From the NCBI RefSeq assembly GCF_003950515.1, contig NZ_NGJS01000005.1:1-64000 (forward strand): a DNA stretch of 64,000 nt. Direction: 5' to 3'. This DNA is from Vagococcus vulneris. GTDB taxonomy: Bacteria; Bacillota; Bacilli; Lactobacillales; Vagococcaceae. How positions within the stretch are numbered: position 1 is the stretch's first letter; each line of letters opens with the position of its first letter. The notes beneath the pieces are model-generated. The model was not told where the DNA came from. It did not search any database and worked only from the letters and a program-made list of their open reading frames with translations. The position numbers and the translations under genes were made by a program. This document shows, piece by piece, positions 10,226-19,135 of this stretch.

Positions 10226-11419
10226 TTATTTAGTAAAATTATCAAAATAACCTTGTATATAAACAATCGGTGTTCCTTTGTCACCGCTACCCGATGTCAA
10301 ATCGGCTAACGATCCGATTAAATCTGTTAACTGTCTAGGCGTTGTGCCTTGCGCTTCCATAGCACCGACTAAATCATCTTCTTTGTTATCGATGTGTGCT
10401 TTAATTGCTTGTTCTAACTCTTCACCTCGTAATTCAGAAAAATTGTTATCAGCTAAATATTTTAATTTGACTTCATTCGGTGTTCCATCAAGACCAGCAG
10501 TAAATGCAGGTGATACAACCGGATCAGCTAATTCCCAAATTTTCCCGACTGGATCTTTAAAAGCCCCGTCTCCGTAAACCATTACTTCAACGTTTTTACC
10601 TGTTTCATCTTTAATCATCGTCTGAATCTTATCGACCACCGGCTGACAGTTTCTTGGAAATAATTTAATGCCTTCTTCTGTTGATTTGTTTGAACCCAAC
10701 AAACCGTATTGTTCATTGTAGCCACTGCCGTCAACTGATGATGATAAAATATCATCTAGCGTATAAACTCTTTCAGCTCCAGCATTCTCTAAAATACGCT
10801 TTGTTCGCTGACGTGTGTGAATATCACAAGTTAACACATTTTTTGTGTAGTCTAAAATTGTTTTTGGTTTTTGCGAAAAAATCACTTCACATTCAGTACC
10901 TTCTTCAGCAATTAAGTCCTTGTAAAATTCAACGTAATCAACGCCAGTAAAACGATGTTTACCAAATCCGAATAGTTCTCGGAATTGAGTTTCCGATAAA
11001 GTATCAGTCCAAGGATTAATACCTTTTTCATCTAATAAATCTAAAGAAATCAAGTGGTTACCGACTTCATCTGACGGATAGCTCAACATTAAAACAATTT
11101 TTTTTGCACCTCTCGCAATCCCTTTTAAAATATTTGAAAATCGATTACGACTTAAAATCGGAAAGATGACACCAATTGTTTCATTCCCGAATTTAGTTTT
11201 AACATCGGCAGCAATTTGGTCAATCGTTGCATAATTACCTTGAGAACGAGCTACAATTGATTCTGTAATTGCCACGATATCTTTATCTTGTATGTCAAAT
11301 TTTTCTTTATTCGCTGAATTTAGAACGGTCTCAACAACAATCGATTCAATTGAGTCTCCTTCATTAATAATAGGACAACGTAATCCCCTTGTTACTGTTC
11401 CTACTGTTCTTTCCATCAT
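10226..11419 (-). CDS. CofE-like (F420-0:gamma-glutamyl ligase domain) protein
   Basis: A 397-residue cytoplasmic protein matching the Firmicute branch of the CofE superfamily. Its N-terminal half has VTRGLRCPIINEGD, DKDIVAITESIVARSQGN and later VGNHLI and TGVDYVEFY segments. True CofE adds glutamate to coenzyme F420, but lactic acid bacteria are not known to make F420, so the substrate here is unknown. A C-terminal region with VMVYGDGAFKDP is part of the same family. The ATG has a clear SD (AAAGGAGA). It stands alone, with its own terminator. Confidence 0.8.
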   Translation of the reverse strand: MMERTVGTVTRGLRCPIINEGDSIESIVVETVLNSANKEKFDIQDKDIVAITESIVARSQGNYATIDQIAADVKTKFGNETIGVIFPILSRNRFSNILKGIARGAKKIVLMLSYPSDEVGNHLISLDLLDEKGINPWTDTLSETQFRELFGFGKHRFTGVDYVEFYKDLIAEEGTECEVIFSQKPKTILDYTKNVLTCDIHTRQRTKRILENAGAERVYTLDDILSSSVDGSGYNEQYGLLGSNKSTEEGIKLFPRNCQPVVDKIQTMIKDETGKNVEVMVYGDGAFKDPVGKIWELADPVVSPAFTAGLDGTPNEVKLKYLADNNFSELRGEELEQAIKAHIDNKEDDLVGAMEAQGTTPRQLTDLIGSLADLTSGSGDKGTPIVYIQGYFDNFTK

Positions 11420-11602
11420 TTAATATCTCCTTTAAGCTTCATTGAAGTAGTTAATCTACCTTTGTTAATATACACGGTTTTCACTTTTTTGTAAAATTAT
11501 CATACTAAATAAATCTAGTTATTATTAAAACTTTCTTCAATATTAAAAGAATTAGATAAATTTTAACTATACTCAATAGTTATCCTTTTAAATTTAATCA
11601 AA

Positions 11603-11647
11603 CAAAAAGACCCTTTCAGCGGATTTTCTAATATCCGCCAAAAAGGT
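11603..11647 (-). terminator. Terminator of the thiamine salvage operon
   Basis: GCGGAT (11619-11624) pairs with ATCCGC (11633-11638), and outer arms ACCCTTT/AAAAAGGT extend the stem with small mismatches. TCTTTTTG follows on the minus strand. Confidence 0.75.
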
Positions 11648-11677
11648 ATAAATCATATTAGAGTTAAGATTTTGTAT

Positions 11678-12511
11678 TTATTTATGAAAATCTTTGACAA
11701 TAATATCTTGATTTAACGAAGCCCAGTGATTAGTCGGACCATGACCGTGACCAACAGATATCGGCTGACTGATAGCCCCTTGAATAAATTTTTTAGCAGT
11801 AATTATCGACTTACTAATCGTTTGGCCTTTTGCTATTTCAGCAGCAATACATGCTGAAAATGTATCTCCTGTACCATGTGTATTTTCTGTATTTATTCTT
11901 GGAGCTTCAAGCCAAAAGCGTTCTCCATCAGCCAACCACACAAAATCTGCTGATATTTTTCCTTGACCATGACCGCCTTTAATAATTACATGCTGAACCC
12001 CGAGTTTTCTTAAATCAGCAGCTGCTTTTATCATATCCTCACGTGTCGTGATAGGGTAACCTAGCAAAATTTCAGCTTCTGGAATATTTGGAGTCACAAC
12101 ACTAGTTATCGGCAATAGTTTTTCTTTAATCAATACAATAGCATCATCCGCTAATAATTTATGTCCTCCTTTGGCAATCATGACTGGATCAACAATTAAT
12201 GGACCAAAATCAAATTTTTTCAGTTGCTTAATAACTTCAGACACATGTTTAGCATCGGCTAACATACCAGTTTTTACAGCTTTAATTTTAAAATCTTCAG
12301 CAAGTGACTGAAACTGAGCAGCAATAAAATCACAGGGTATCGGCAAGCTTGCTTGAACTCCCATTGTATTTTGAGCAGTCAATGCGACAAAAATTGTCAT
12401 TCCGAAGACTTTTCTTGCTTGAAAAGTCTTCAAGTCAGCCTGAACACCAGCTCCACCGCCTGAATCTGACCCGGCTATTGTAAGTACTTGAGGCGTTTCA
12501 TTTATCATCAT
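11678..12511 (-). CDS. thiD: Hydroxymethylpyrimidine/phosphomethylpyrimidine kinase
   Basis: Phosphorylates HMP and HMP-phosphate to HMP-pyrophosphate, the pyrimidine half of thiamine. The 277-residue ribokinase-fold protein has [17 protein letters not shown] (about 15-31) and the anion-hole and catalytic motif [13 protein letters not shown] (about 211-223). It is the last gene of the operon, overlapping thiE by 14 bases. SD AAGGGGA precedes the double ATG; the first is used here. Confidence 0.95.
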   Translation of the reverse strand: MMINETPQVLTIAGSDSGGGAGVQADLKTFQARKVFGMTIFVALTAQNTMGVQASLPIPCDFIAAQFQSLAEDFKIKAVKTGMLADAKHVSEVIKQLKKFDFGPLIVDPVMIAKGGHKLLADDAIVLIKEKLLPITSVVTPNIPEAEILLGYPITTREDMIKAAADLRKLGVQHVIIKGGHGQGKISADFVWLADGERFWLEAPRINTENTHGTGDTFSACIAAEIAKGQTISKSIITAKKFIQGAISQPISVGHGHGPTNHWASLNQDIIVKDFHK

Positions 12512-13157
12512 GATCAGCTATCCCCTTTTTTAATATGTCTCGGTTAATAACTCCGCGGAGCATTTTAGTTTTTTGCTTAACTGATTCAGCTAACATAATA
12601 TCACTTACTAGAGAAATTCCTGAAATGCCGCTATCTGCCAATATGCTTAAATTTGTTGTATTAATTCCGCCGATTGCAACAACTGGAATTGTTGTTTCTC
12701 TTGTTATTTGTTTTAATGTATCAATCGACACTTCTTCAGCATTCTTTTTTGTTGATGTTGGAAAAATGGCACCCACACCTAAATAATCTGCACCGTTTTT
12801 TTCAGCTGCTAAAGATGCAGCAACGGTCTTGCTTGAAACGCCTAACCATTTATCCGGTCCGATAAGTTGTCTGGTTACATCAACCGGCAGCTCATCATCA
12901 CCAATATGAACACCTGCAGCGTCAACTGCTAAACAGATATCAATACGATCGTTAATGATTAATGGAATTGAATAGTCATCTGTAATTTTTTTCACTGTAG
13001 AAGCTAACTCATAAAATCTACGAGTAGTCGCCTTTTTTTCACGAAGCTGAACCATTGACACACCAGATTGACATGCCTCACGAATGATATTTAAGAAGAT
13101 ATCATCAGAAAAATCATAACGATTTGTCACTAAATATAACGGTAATAATTCCTCCAT
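12498..13157 (-). CDS. thiE: Thiamine-phosphate synthase
   Basis: Joins HMP-pyrophosphate and thiazole phosphate to thiamine phosphate. It is a 219-residue TIM barrel with VQLREK (about 37), [18 protein letters not shown] and VSSKT, the expected active-site segments, and ends in VAIGGI and GISLVSDI phosphate-binding loops. I start at the ATG at 13157, which overlaps the thiM stop as TGATG and has SD AAAGGAG, rather than the TTG two codons upstream. Confidence 0.95.
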   Translation of the reverse strand: MEELLPLYLVTNRYDFSDDIFLNIIREACQSGVSMVQLREKKATTRRFYELASTVKKITDDYSIPLIINDRIDICLAVDAAGVHIGDDELPVDVTRQLIGPDKWLGVSSKTVAASLAAEKNGADYLGVGAIFPTSTKKNAEEVSIDTLKQITRETTIPVVAIGGINTTNLSILADSGISGISLVSDIMLAESVKQKTKMLRGVINRDILKKGIADHDDK

Positions 13158-13999
13158 CAGCAATCGACTCCTTTAATTTGTTTGACCCATTCATACCCTT
13201 CCTTTAGAACAGACAAATGATTCAACGTATAGTGTCTGAAATCTGCTAAAGCAGGGCTGTCGCCAAGACTATCCCTTGATTTTTCTCCACAAATATTGAA
13301 ATAACTGATTCCTGTTAAAACCGCTTCAACAGTCGTATAATCATCTGTTAAGCACGCAGCAATTATTGCTCCAACAATATCTCCAGTTCCCGTAAAAGAA
13401 TCAAGTTCGGGTACACCGTTTGATAACTGAAAACATGACTCAGAAGATACCACTAAATCAATAGGTCCAGTCGCAAGGAAAACTGTATTAGGATATTCTT
13501 TGGTCAATTCTTTTAACTTCATTGTTAATTCTGACAGTGACTCCGATGTTTGATCTAACTGACTTCCATCCACACCTTTTCCATTAGACGCAAGACCACA
13601 AAAGGAGCGCATCTCAGACATATTGCCTTTTACCACATCAGGTTGATTTAATAATAGTGCTTTTCCCAGCTGCAATCTAAGCTGAGTTGCACCAACTCCA
13701 ACTAAATCAACAACAACTGGCTTATCAAAAGCATTTATTTTGCTACTTGCTTGGACTAAATTCTCCTCACGCTCAGGTGATATATGCCCTAAATTTAATA
13801 ATAACGCATCAATTTGCTGAAATAATTCACCAAACTCACGCGGATCATCAGCCATTATTGGTTTTGCACCAATATACAATAATGAATTCGCCATTGTTTC
13901 ACATGTAATTTCATTAGTGATGCACTGGATCAACGGAGACTTTGTTAAAAATTTCTTAGTTAAACCAGCTTCTTTAAATTCTTGAATTGACAGCACCAT
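13157..13999 (-). CDS. thiM: Hydroxyethylthiazole kinase
   Basis: Phosphorylates salvaged thiazole alcohol (THZ), the thiazole half of thiamine. The 280 residues carry the ThiM hallmarks [23 protein letters not shown]-type N-terminus, [10 protein letters not shown] (about 98), [10 protein letters not shown] and [14 protein letters not shown] with the catalytic residue (about 210). Start ATG 13999 has SD AAAGGAAGTG and overlaps the end of thiW by 26 bases. The organism appears to recycle thiazole, since no thiazole synthesis gene is in the operon. Confidence 0.95.
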   Translation of the reverse strand: MVLSIQEFKEAGLTKKFLTKSPLIQCITNEITCETMANSLLYIGAKPIMADDPREFGELFQQIDALLLNLGHISPEREENLVQASSKINAFDKPVVVDLVGVGATQLRLQLGKALLLNQPDVVKGNMSEMRSFCGLASNGKGVDGSQLDQTSESLSELTMKLKELTKEYPNTVFLATGPIDLVVSSESCFQLSNGVPELDSFTGTGDIVGAIIAACLTDDYTTVEAVLTGISYFNICGEKSRDSLGDSPALADFRHYTLNHLSVLKEGYEWVKQIKGVDC

Positions 14000-14516
14000 T
14001 TACACTTCCTTTAAAAATTTCTTGAGTTTGTTTGAAAAAAGTTACTTGACTCAGCTTAAGCAAGACTATAAAACCGATAATCGATCCTGAAATAGCTCCA
14101 CCAAAAAAACGCGGTGTATAAATAAACCAATATAAAGCTTGACCGCTACCTGTAAACCAGACCATTACCGGATATGATAGCAATGAACCGACTAAACCAG
14201 TTCCGATAATCTCTCCGGCACATGCACCGTAGCTGTGTCTAGTTAAACGATAGCCTAAACCGGCTAAAAATGCACCAAATACCGCTCCAGTTAGAGCTAA
14301 AGGAGGAATCCCTAAAAATGTCATCCGAATCAGTGCGCACATTAAAGCCATAACTGTTCCATAAATTGGACCGAGCATAACTCCGCCGATCACGTTTATC
14401 ACACTTGACATTGGTGCCATTCCTTCAATCCTAAATAAAGGAGATAACACAACATCCAAAGCTATCATCATTGCTAAAATTGTCAATTTTTGTACGGATT
14501 GAGCTGATTTTGTCAT
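13974..14516 (-). CDS. thiW: ThiW, substrate-binding (S) component of a thiazole ECF transporter
   Basis: A 180-residue membrane protein with about five helices, recognisable as ThiW by ALDVVLSPLFRIEGMAPMSSVINVIGGVMLGP (two segments, about 18-50) and PLALTGAVFGAFLAG. ThiW proteins are predicted to bind the thiazole moiety and use the shared ECF ATPase module. ATG overlaps the tenA stop (ATGA) and has SD AAAGGAG. Next to thiM, it probably feeds the kinase. Confidence 0.9.
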   Translation of the reverse strand: MTKSAQSVQKLTILAMMIALDVVLSPLFRIEGMAPMSSVINVIGGVMLGPIYGTVMALMCALIRMTFLGIPPLALTGAVFGAFLAGLGYRLTRHSYGACAGEIIGTGLVGSLLSYPVMVWFTGSGQALYWFIYTPRFFGGAISGSIIGFIVLLKLSQVTFFKQTQEIFKGSVNGAVNSRI

Positions 14517-15184
14517 TTATTTGCTCCTTTCGGCCAAGTCTCTTTAGTTACAGCCATATTCCAAAATAGATATTCTAGCTGACTGCTGATGTAAAAAGCC
14601 TCAATCATCTGTTCCTTTTCAATGTCTGTGCTAGTTAAAAAAAGCTGATCAGCTAATTCACAGTGCTCCAAAACCTCCTTTGCTGAATCCTCTCCCGAAT
14701 ATGTTTCTATCCAACGTTGGTACAACTCGTTAGGTGAACCAGTTTTAATCAACCTTAATCCTATTTCATGATAAAGCCAAGGACATGGAAGTAATCCAGC
14801 TACTGCACTGCTGACTGCTCCCTCTGCCAATTGTCGATACATATGCGACACATAATGGTAAGCTGTCGGAGCAATTGGTGTTGCTGCGACCTCCTCATCA
14901 GTTATACCCAGTTCTTTGAAAAACATGGTTCTAACCATAACCTCTCCAGATTCCAAATGATTCGCACCTTTAATCATAATTTCTTTGACTGTTTGATTAT
15001 CTGTTTTTTCAGCTATCATGGCATGAATCTTGCTAAAATGCTCTAAATAGTATCTATCCTGAATTAAATAATAACGAAATTCATCTGCTGGGAGAGTTCC
15101 CTCAGCTAATTGTGTAATAAATGAGTGCTTAAAACTTCCCAACCAATATGGATTAGCACGTTCCCTTGCTATTTTTGAAAACAT
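14513..15184 (-). CDS. tenA: Thiaminase II / aminopyrimidine aminohydrolase
   Basis: TenA hydrolyses degraded thiamine (for example aminomethyl-HMP) to HMP so that it can be reused. An all-helical protein of 223 residues with YLIQDRYYLEHFSK (about 40-53), CPWLYHEIG (about 133, catalytic cysteine) and ETYSGEDSAKEV. I start at the second ATG (15184), seven bases after the SD GGAGG; the ATG at 15190 is too close to it. Confidence 0.93.
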   Translation of the reverse strand: MFSKIARERANPYWLGSFKHSFITQLAEGTLPADEFRYYLIQDRYYLEHFSKIHAMIAEKTDNQTVKEIMIKGANHLESGEVMVRTMFFKELGITDEEVAATPIAPTAYHYVSHMYRQLAEGAVSSAVAGLLPCPWLYHEIGLRLIKTGSPNELYQRWIETYSGEDSAKEVLEHCELADQLFLTSTDIEKEQMIEAFYISSQLEYLFWNMAVTKETWPKGANK

Positions 15185-15206
15185 TTTCATTCCTCCGTAT
15201 TAAATT

Positions 15207-15851
15207 TCATAAAAAAAGTATTACATTGAATCCTATAAAAAGACAAAGAGCAGTAACTGCACCTAAACGATTCAAATAAAATTTATTTTCTGCGCGACGA
15301 TTGCCGTTTTCATCAAATCCTCTAGAAAACATAGCTTCCGTATAGCTGTCTCGCCATGACAGTGCGACAACAATTACCTTTAAATACAACATCGGTGACC
15401 AAAAATGCAAACTCTTACCTCTCATTTTACTTGACTCTTGAATCGATTTAACTTCTTGCGTAATTTCCGGCATTGCATGAATAACAACTAAAATCCCATA
15501 AATAAAATTTGGCGATATCTTTTTTTGCTCTAAATATAATAATAATTCCTCTAAATCAACTCCAAAAGCAAAGGTCATACCCATTGCGGCGAAAGCAAAG
15601 GTTCGACTAAATAGTAAGAAAGCTTGTTCTAAATTATTACCATGTAAATAAATCGACCAAAATGAACCGATTGCCGGAATTATCGGTAAAACTATCATCA
15701 GTATTATACCTCGCCATTTTTTGTTTATTAATAAATAAACTAAGGCGCTTGCAATAATACAAATATTTAACATGATTGATTGTGAGAACGATATTTCCAG
15801 TGTCAATATTAAGATTAACAAAGAAATCGTCAAAGAATTGGTAGACTTCAT
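15207..15851 (-). CDS. ykoC: Energy-coupling factor transmembrane (T) component, YkoC-like
   Basis: A 214-residue CbiQ/EcfT-family membrane protein with about five helices. The two cytoplasmic coupling motifs that grip the ATPase are seen as SSKMRGKS (about 148) and MFSRGFDE (about 182). With the neighbouring ATPase and the YkoE S component it forms the thiamine-precursor ECF transporter. ATG overlaps the ATPase stop as TAATG; SD is TAGGTGA. Confidence 0.9.
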   Translation of the reverse strand: MKSTNSLTISLLILILTLEISFSQSIMLNICIIASALVYLLINKKWRGIILMIVLPIIPAIGSFWSIYLHGNNLEQAFLLFSRTFAFAAMGMTFAFGVDLEELLLYLEQKKISPNFIYGILVVIHAMPEITQEVKSIQESSKMRGKSLHFWSPMLYLKVIVVALSWRDSYTEAMFSRGFDENGNRRAENKFYLNRLGAVTALCLFIGFNVILFL

Positions 15852-17197
15852 TATATTTCACCTACCTTCTCGAAAAATTGTTTATCAGCTAAATTGATAT
15901 GATGATGGCTGATGCCATCTAAAGGAGTTAAGCGGTGTGTCACAATAATAAAACTCTGCGTCTTTGATTTCTCTTTTATCCAATCAACAAAATACTGACA
16001 TGAACGTTTATCTAAACCTGTAAAGGGTTCATCTAAAAGCAAACACTCTAAATCAAGGCTAAGCATACAAATGAGTTGAATCATTTTTTTCTGTCCTTCA
16101 CTTAGATGATAAATGCTGCTATTTAACTTTTCTGTCAACTTTAAATATGCCACGGCTTCTTGCTGCTTGAGGTTAAGCTCCTTATCATTTGATGAAAAAA
16201 GTAGTTCTTCTTTCGGAGTTAAAGTGATAAATTGTTTTTCAGCATCTTGTACAGCTAAAGAAATTTTTTGATACAGCTTTCTACTGCGTTTCAATCGACT
16301 TTCTTTTAAAAACAGTTTCCCTTGATATTGGTGTAACTGTACAATAGAGCGTAAGAATGTCGACTTACCCGTACCATTCTCTCCTGTTAAGGTTGTAATA
16401 CCATCCCTAAAGGTAAAGTCTTCTTTAGAAATTAACTCTTTTCTACCCTGCTTCAAACAAAATTCCGAACCTGAAATCAATCTGTTTGTTACTTCTTTTG
16501 TACTATTTAATCTTACTTGTTCCTCAGCATTAGCTAATTCTGTTTTTAACAATCCCGTTTGACCTACTTCAAATCTAATATCAATTACATTCAAATAATT
16601 ATTTAGATCGTGGTCGCATATAATAATTGTTTTACCTAGATCTCTTAGTTTTGCTAATTTATTTATTAATAGTTGACGACTTGATGGATCAATACTTGCA
16701 AATGGTTCATCTAACAAAAATACATCTGGATTTACAGCAACGATAACTGCTAAAGCTGCTCGTTGTTTTTGACCGCCCGATAATGTTGTCAAATCTTGAT
16801 TCAAGATGTCCAGAGTTTCAGAAAAATCTACTGCTTCTTTAATACGAAATTTTAAATTATCACCATAAATGCCACAGTTTTCTAACGCAAAAACCATTTC
16901 ATTATAAAGCGTTCTCATCGTAAATTGCTGAGAAGGATTTTGAAAAACCAGCCCAACTTTTTGAGCTTTTTCTGACATAGACAGATTTTGGTAAGAACAA
17001 CCATCTATTAAGATTTGCCCCGTATAATCCAATGAAGAAAAACCAGCTATTAATCGAAGCAGTGTCGACTTACCACATCCACTATCTCCAGTTAATAAGA
17101 CCATAGTTCCTCTTTCAAAAGAGGCATTAAAATCACGTAAAACCACATGATTTTTTCGTTTAAAAGTAACATTTTTTAACTTAATTTTTTTAGTCAT
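15851..17197 (-). CDS. ykoD: Energy-coupling factor ATPase with two fused ABC domains, YkoD-like
   Basis: A 448-residue protein holding two ATP-binding cassettes in one chain. The first has Walker A GDSGCGKST (about 37), LSGGQKQRA and Walker B VFLLDEPF. The second has GENGTGKST (about 273), LSEGQKK and CLLLDEPF. It powers HMP/thiamine-precursor uptake with YkoC and YkoE, and may also serve ThiW. ATG overlaps the end of ykoE by 8 bases. Confidence 0.92.
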   Translation of the reverse strand: MTKKIKLKNVTFKRKNHVVLRDFNASFERGTMVLLTGDSGCGKSTLLRLIAGFSSLDYTGQILIDGCSYQNLSMSEKAQKVGLVFQNPSQQFTMRTLYNEMVFALENCGIYGDNLKFRIKEAVDFSETLDILNQDLTTLSGGQKQRAALAVIVAVNPDVFLLDEPFASIDPSSRQLLINKLAKLRDLGKTIIICDHDLNNYLNVIDIRFEVGQTGLLKTELANAEEQVRLNSTKEVTNRLISGSEFCLKQGRKELISKEDFTFRDGITTLTGENGTGKSTFLRSIVQLHQYQGKLFLKESRLKRSRKLYQKISLAVQDAEKQFITLTPKEELLFSSNDKELNLKQQEAVAYLKLTEKLNSSIYHLSEGQKKMIQLICMLSLDLECLLLDEPFTGLDKRSCQYFVDWIKEKSKTQSFIIVTHRLTPLDGISHHHINLADKQFFEKVGEI

Positions 17198-17759
17198 TCA
17201 CTATCGCCAATCCTTGCATCCGGTTATATAATTTCATAATAGCGTTGACGATAACTACACCAAAAAATGTGACTGATACAAAACGAACTACAAATAAAGT
17301 GATAATCATTAAAATAGAGTAATTTCCATAACCCTGTTTAAAGTATTCATATGTAAAACTCAACACCGTTGTTCCAACTGCACTATACATCAGTGTATGC
17401 ATATCGAATCGGCGGTAGCGCGTAACAGCAAAACCCAACTCTGAACCTAAACCTTGGATGAAACCTGAAATCAATACACCAGGACCAAAATACGACCCAT
17501 AAAGCATTTCAGCTGCCGCTGCCAACATCTCACCAAGAATCGAGCTCCCTCTTTTAGGAATCAGCATGCTTGCCATTGGTGCAGCCATCGTCCACATACC
17601 AAACAATATTTCATTAGCAAACGGCCCTAACCCTAAGGGCAACAAAGCAGATTCTAAAACAGCATATAAAAATCCAGCACCCATAAAAACACCGCCGAAT
17701 AGAAATCCTATAAACCCTAGTAATACAACTTGCTGCAATGTCCATTTATTTTTGTCCAT
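17190..17759 (-). CDS. ykoE: ECF transporter S component for HMP/thiamine precursor, YkoE-like
   Basis: A 189-residue membrane protein with about five helices, matching the YkoE family (GPFANEILFGMWTMAAPMAS, about 43-62, and a GGVFMGAGFLYAV helix). YkoEDC modules are predicted to import hydroxymethylpyrimidine or thiamine. The true start is the ATG at 17759 with SD AGGGAGG nine bases upstream; an in-frame TTG at 17783 precedes the SD. First gene of the operon, and its SD is buried in a leader hairpin. Confidence 0.88.
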   Translation of the reverse strand: MDKNKWTLQQVVLLGFIGFLFGGVFMGAGFLYAVLESALLPLGLGPFANEILFGMWTMAAPMASMLIPKRGSSILGEMLAAAAEMLYGSYFGPGVLISGFIQGLGSELGFAVTRYRRFDMHTLMYSAVGTTVLSFTYEYFKQGYGNYSILMIITLFVVRFVSVTFFGVVIVNAIMKLYNRMQGLAIVND

Positions 17760-17763
17760 AATA

Positions 17764-17809
17764 AACGCCTCCCTATTTATCAATCTAAATTGAAACTTAA
17801 GGAGGCGTT
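17764..17809 (-). promoter_or_regulatory. SD-sequestering hairpin of the thi operon leader
   Basis: On the minus strand AACGCCTCC (17809-17801) is perfectly complementary to GGAGGCGTT (17772-17764), which contains the ykoE ribosome binding site. The 9-bp GC-rich stem would hide the site, with a 28-base loop between. It lies downstream of the riboswitch terminator, so it could add translational control or tune expression after readthrough. Confidence 0.6.
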
Positions 17810-17820
17810 AATCTCAACTG

Positions 17821-17876
17821 TTTATTAAAGTAACCCACTTTAATAAAAAAACCTATTCATATCAAATATGAACAGG
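17821..17876 (-). terminator. Riboswitch terminator and a following hairpin in the thi leader
   Basis: CCTGTTCATAT (17876-17866) pairs with ATATGAATAGG (17862-17852) with one G-U pair, followed by seven T residues: the expression-platform terminator. Directly after it, a perfect 11-bp stem (17821-17831 with 17837-17847, loop AACCC on the plus strand) has no T-run; its role is unclear. Confidence 0.75.
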
Positions 17877-17910
17877 CGAAAAAACGATAATTAACAGTTC
17901 TAATTATTCA

Positions 17911-17985
17911 CAGACATTTCTCTTCGCCAGTACTAACTGGAGCAGATTCCACGGGTATAATCTCAGCTTAACGCACCCCAAATGT
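17911..17985 (-). ncRNA. TPP riboswitch (THI element) aptamer
   Basis: Read on the minus strand, the leader contains the conserved GGGGTGC (17980-17974), GCTGAGATTATACCC, GAATCTGCTCC and TACTGGCGAAGAGAAATGT elements in the correct order and spacing for the thiamine-pyrophosphate aptamer. It controls all eight downstream thiamine genes; a terminator follows. TPP binding should switch transcription off. Confidence 0.95.
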
Positions 17986-17999
17986 TTCTATTTAAATGT

Positions 18000-18033
18000 A
18001 AAGTCAGTATATCATTAAAAATTAGATATGACC
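18000..18033 (-). promoter_or_regulatory. Promoter of the thi operon
   Basis: Extended -10 TGATATACT (TATACT = 18011-18006 on the minus strand) with a weak -35 TGGTCA about 17 bp upstream. Predicted start of RNA near 17999, about 20 bases before the aptamer. Confidence 0.5.
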
Positions 18034-18688
18034 ACTAATTTGTGTAATTTTCCTATTTGCTTTTATTTACTATCATTCATCTGCTAAATTTTTCAACAAC
18101 TCTATGTAGATTATTTCAATCCTTTTATCTTCTTTCCTGATTTATTCTATATTTTCAAATATACTGATACCGGCGAATGTGTCGTTTGGACGCACCAATC
18201 ATCTGGACAGCATCCTTAATTGAAAACATCCATGATAATATTTTGTTTTCTAAAGAATATATCAAAATAAATCGTACAAATATTTTTGAAAATATCAATA
18301 TTTTAAAATAACCATTTGACACATAAACTAGTTTTCTTACTAATATTTTATATAAAAAACAGAAATTTGTTATTTTTTTAAGTCGATCTTTTTAGCCAAT
18401 ACTGGACATTACGGATTTAAGGCTTCCTCTTCCAATCTGCTCTTAAAAAGAATAAACACATGTCAATTCTTTACTCATCAGTTTATCAGACGTACAAAAA
18501 AATACTAATAACTTTATTTACTTGGAGATACTTAGTCATTTGTAACCCAAAAAGGTTTGCACTACGATTATAGAAGTCTTTTCTATTGATAATTATATAA
18601 TTTTAAATTTTTTTCTCATAATAACTAGTTTTATTTTCAATTTACGTTAAAATAATTAGTAGGTTTAAAAAAAGGAGTGTCCTATAAC
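18034..18688. other. Gene-poor AT-rich stretch before the coiled-coil gene pair
   Basis: No complete gene is visible. A minus-strand frame ending near 18163 reads SIKDAVQMIGASKRHIRRYQ, which looks like part of a DNA-binding helix-turn-helix, but it has no start and the upstream frame is low-complexity. It may be a relic of a mobile-element protein. The right end carries the SD of the next gene. Confidence 0.4.
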
Positions 18689-19135
18689 ATGAAACGTACT
18701 AAAAAAAAATACTTCATAATGTTTTTGTTTGTTCTTATTATTGCAGGCGAATGTTTTTATATGTTCCAAGTTAACTTAACCTATAAACAAATTGTTAAAT
18801 CAGACAATCAGGTAAAAAAAGTTAAAGCTGATTTAGATGAGGCTAACCGCCTCAAAGATGAATATACTAATACAAAAAAACTTGAAAAAATGCAGCGTGA
18901 TACCGATAGCTTCACAAAAGATATCGATATTTATGACTTGGCTGATAAAAAGGCTGATGCACAATTATCACCTTACACTAAGGCTATTGATTCTTATAAG
19001 GAACCAGCTAAAAGCAAAGATTTAAAAACACAAATAAATACTTTCAACAGTCTTATACAACTAACACCTCCCTATACATCGAAATCCGAAGCAAGAGATA
19101 CCCTATATAACAGTGCAAAGGGGGAAATTGACTAG
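18689..19135 (+). CDS. Uncharacterised membrane-anchored coiled-coil protein (first of pair)
   Basis: I do not recognise this 148-residue protein. It has a short basic N-terminus (KRTKKK), one membrane helix (about 9-27) and then a charged, lysine-rich helical stretch likely to form a coiled coil (about 30-75), with the bulk probably outside the membrane. The start is the ATG at 18689: the in-frame GTG at 18677 is part of the SD AAAGGAG. It overlaps the next gene by one base (TAGTG), so the two are translationally coupled. Confidence 0.75.
   Translation: MKRTKKKYFIMFLFVLIIAGECFYMFQVNLTYKQIVKSDNQVKKVKADLDEANRLKDEYTNTKKLEKMQRDTDSFTKDIDIYDLADKKADAQLSPYTKAIDSYKEPAKSKDLKTQINTFNSLIQLTPPYTSKSEARDTLYNSAKGEID

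Noticed and set aside
18163-18240. Transposase or recombinase helix-turn-helix fragment (SIKDAVQMIGASKRHIRRYQ)
   Set aside because: It looks like a DNA-binding segment but is only about 23 residues long, and the upstream frame is low-complexity AT sequence. I could not tie it to a family.
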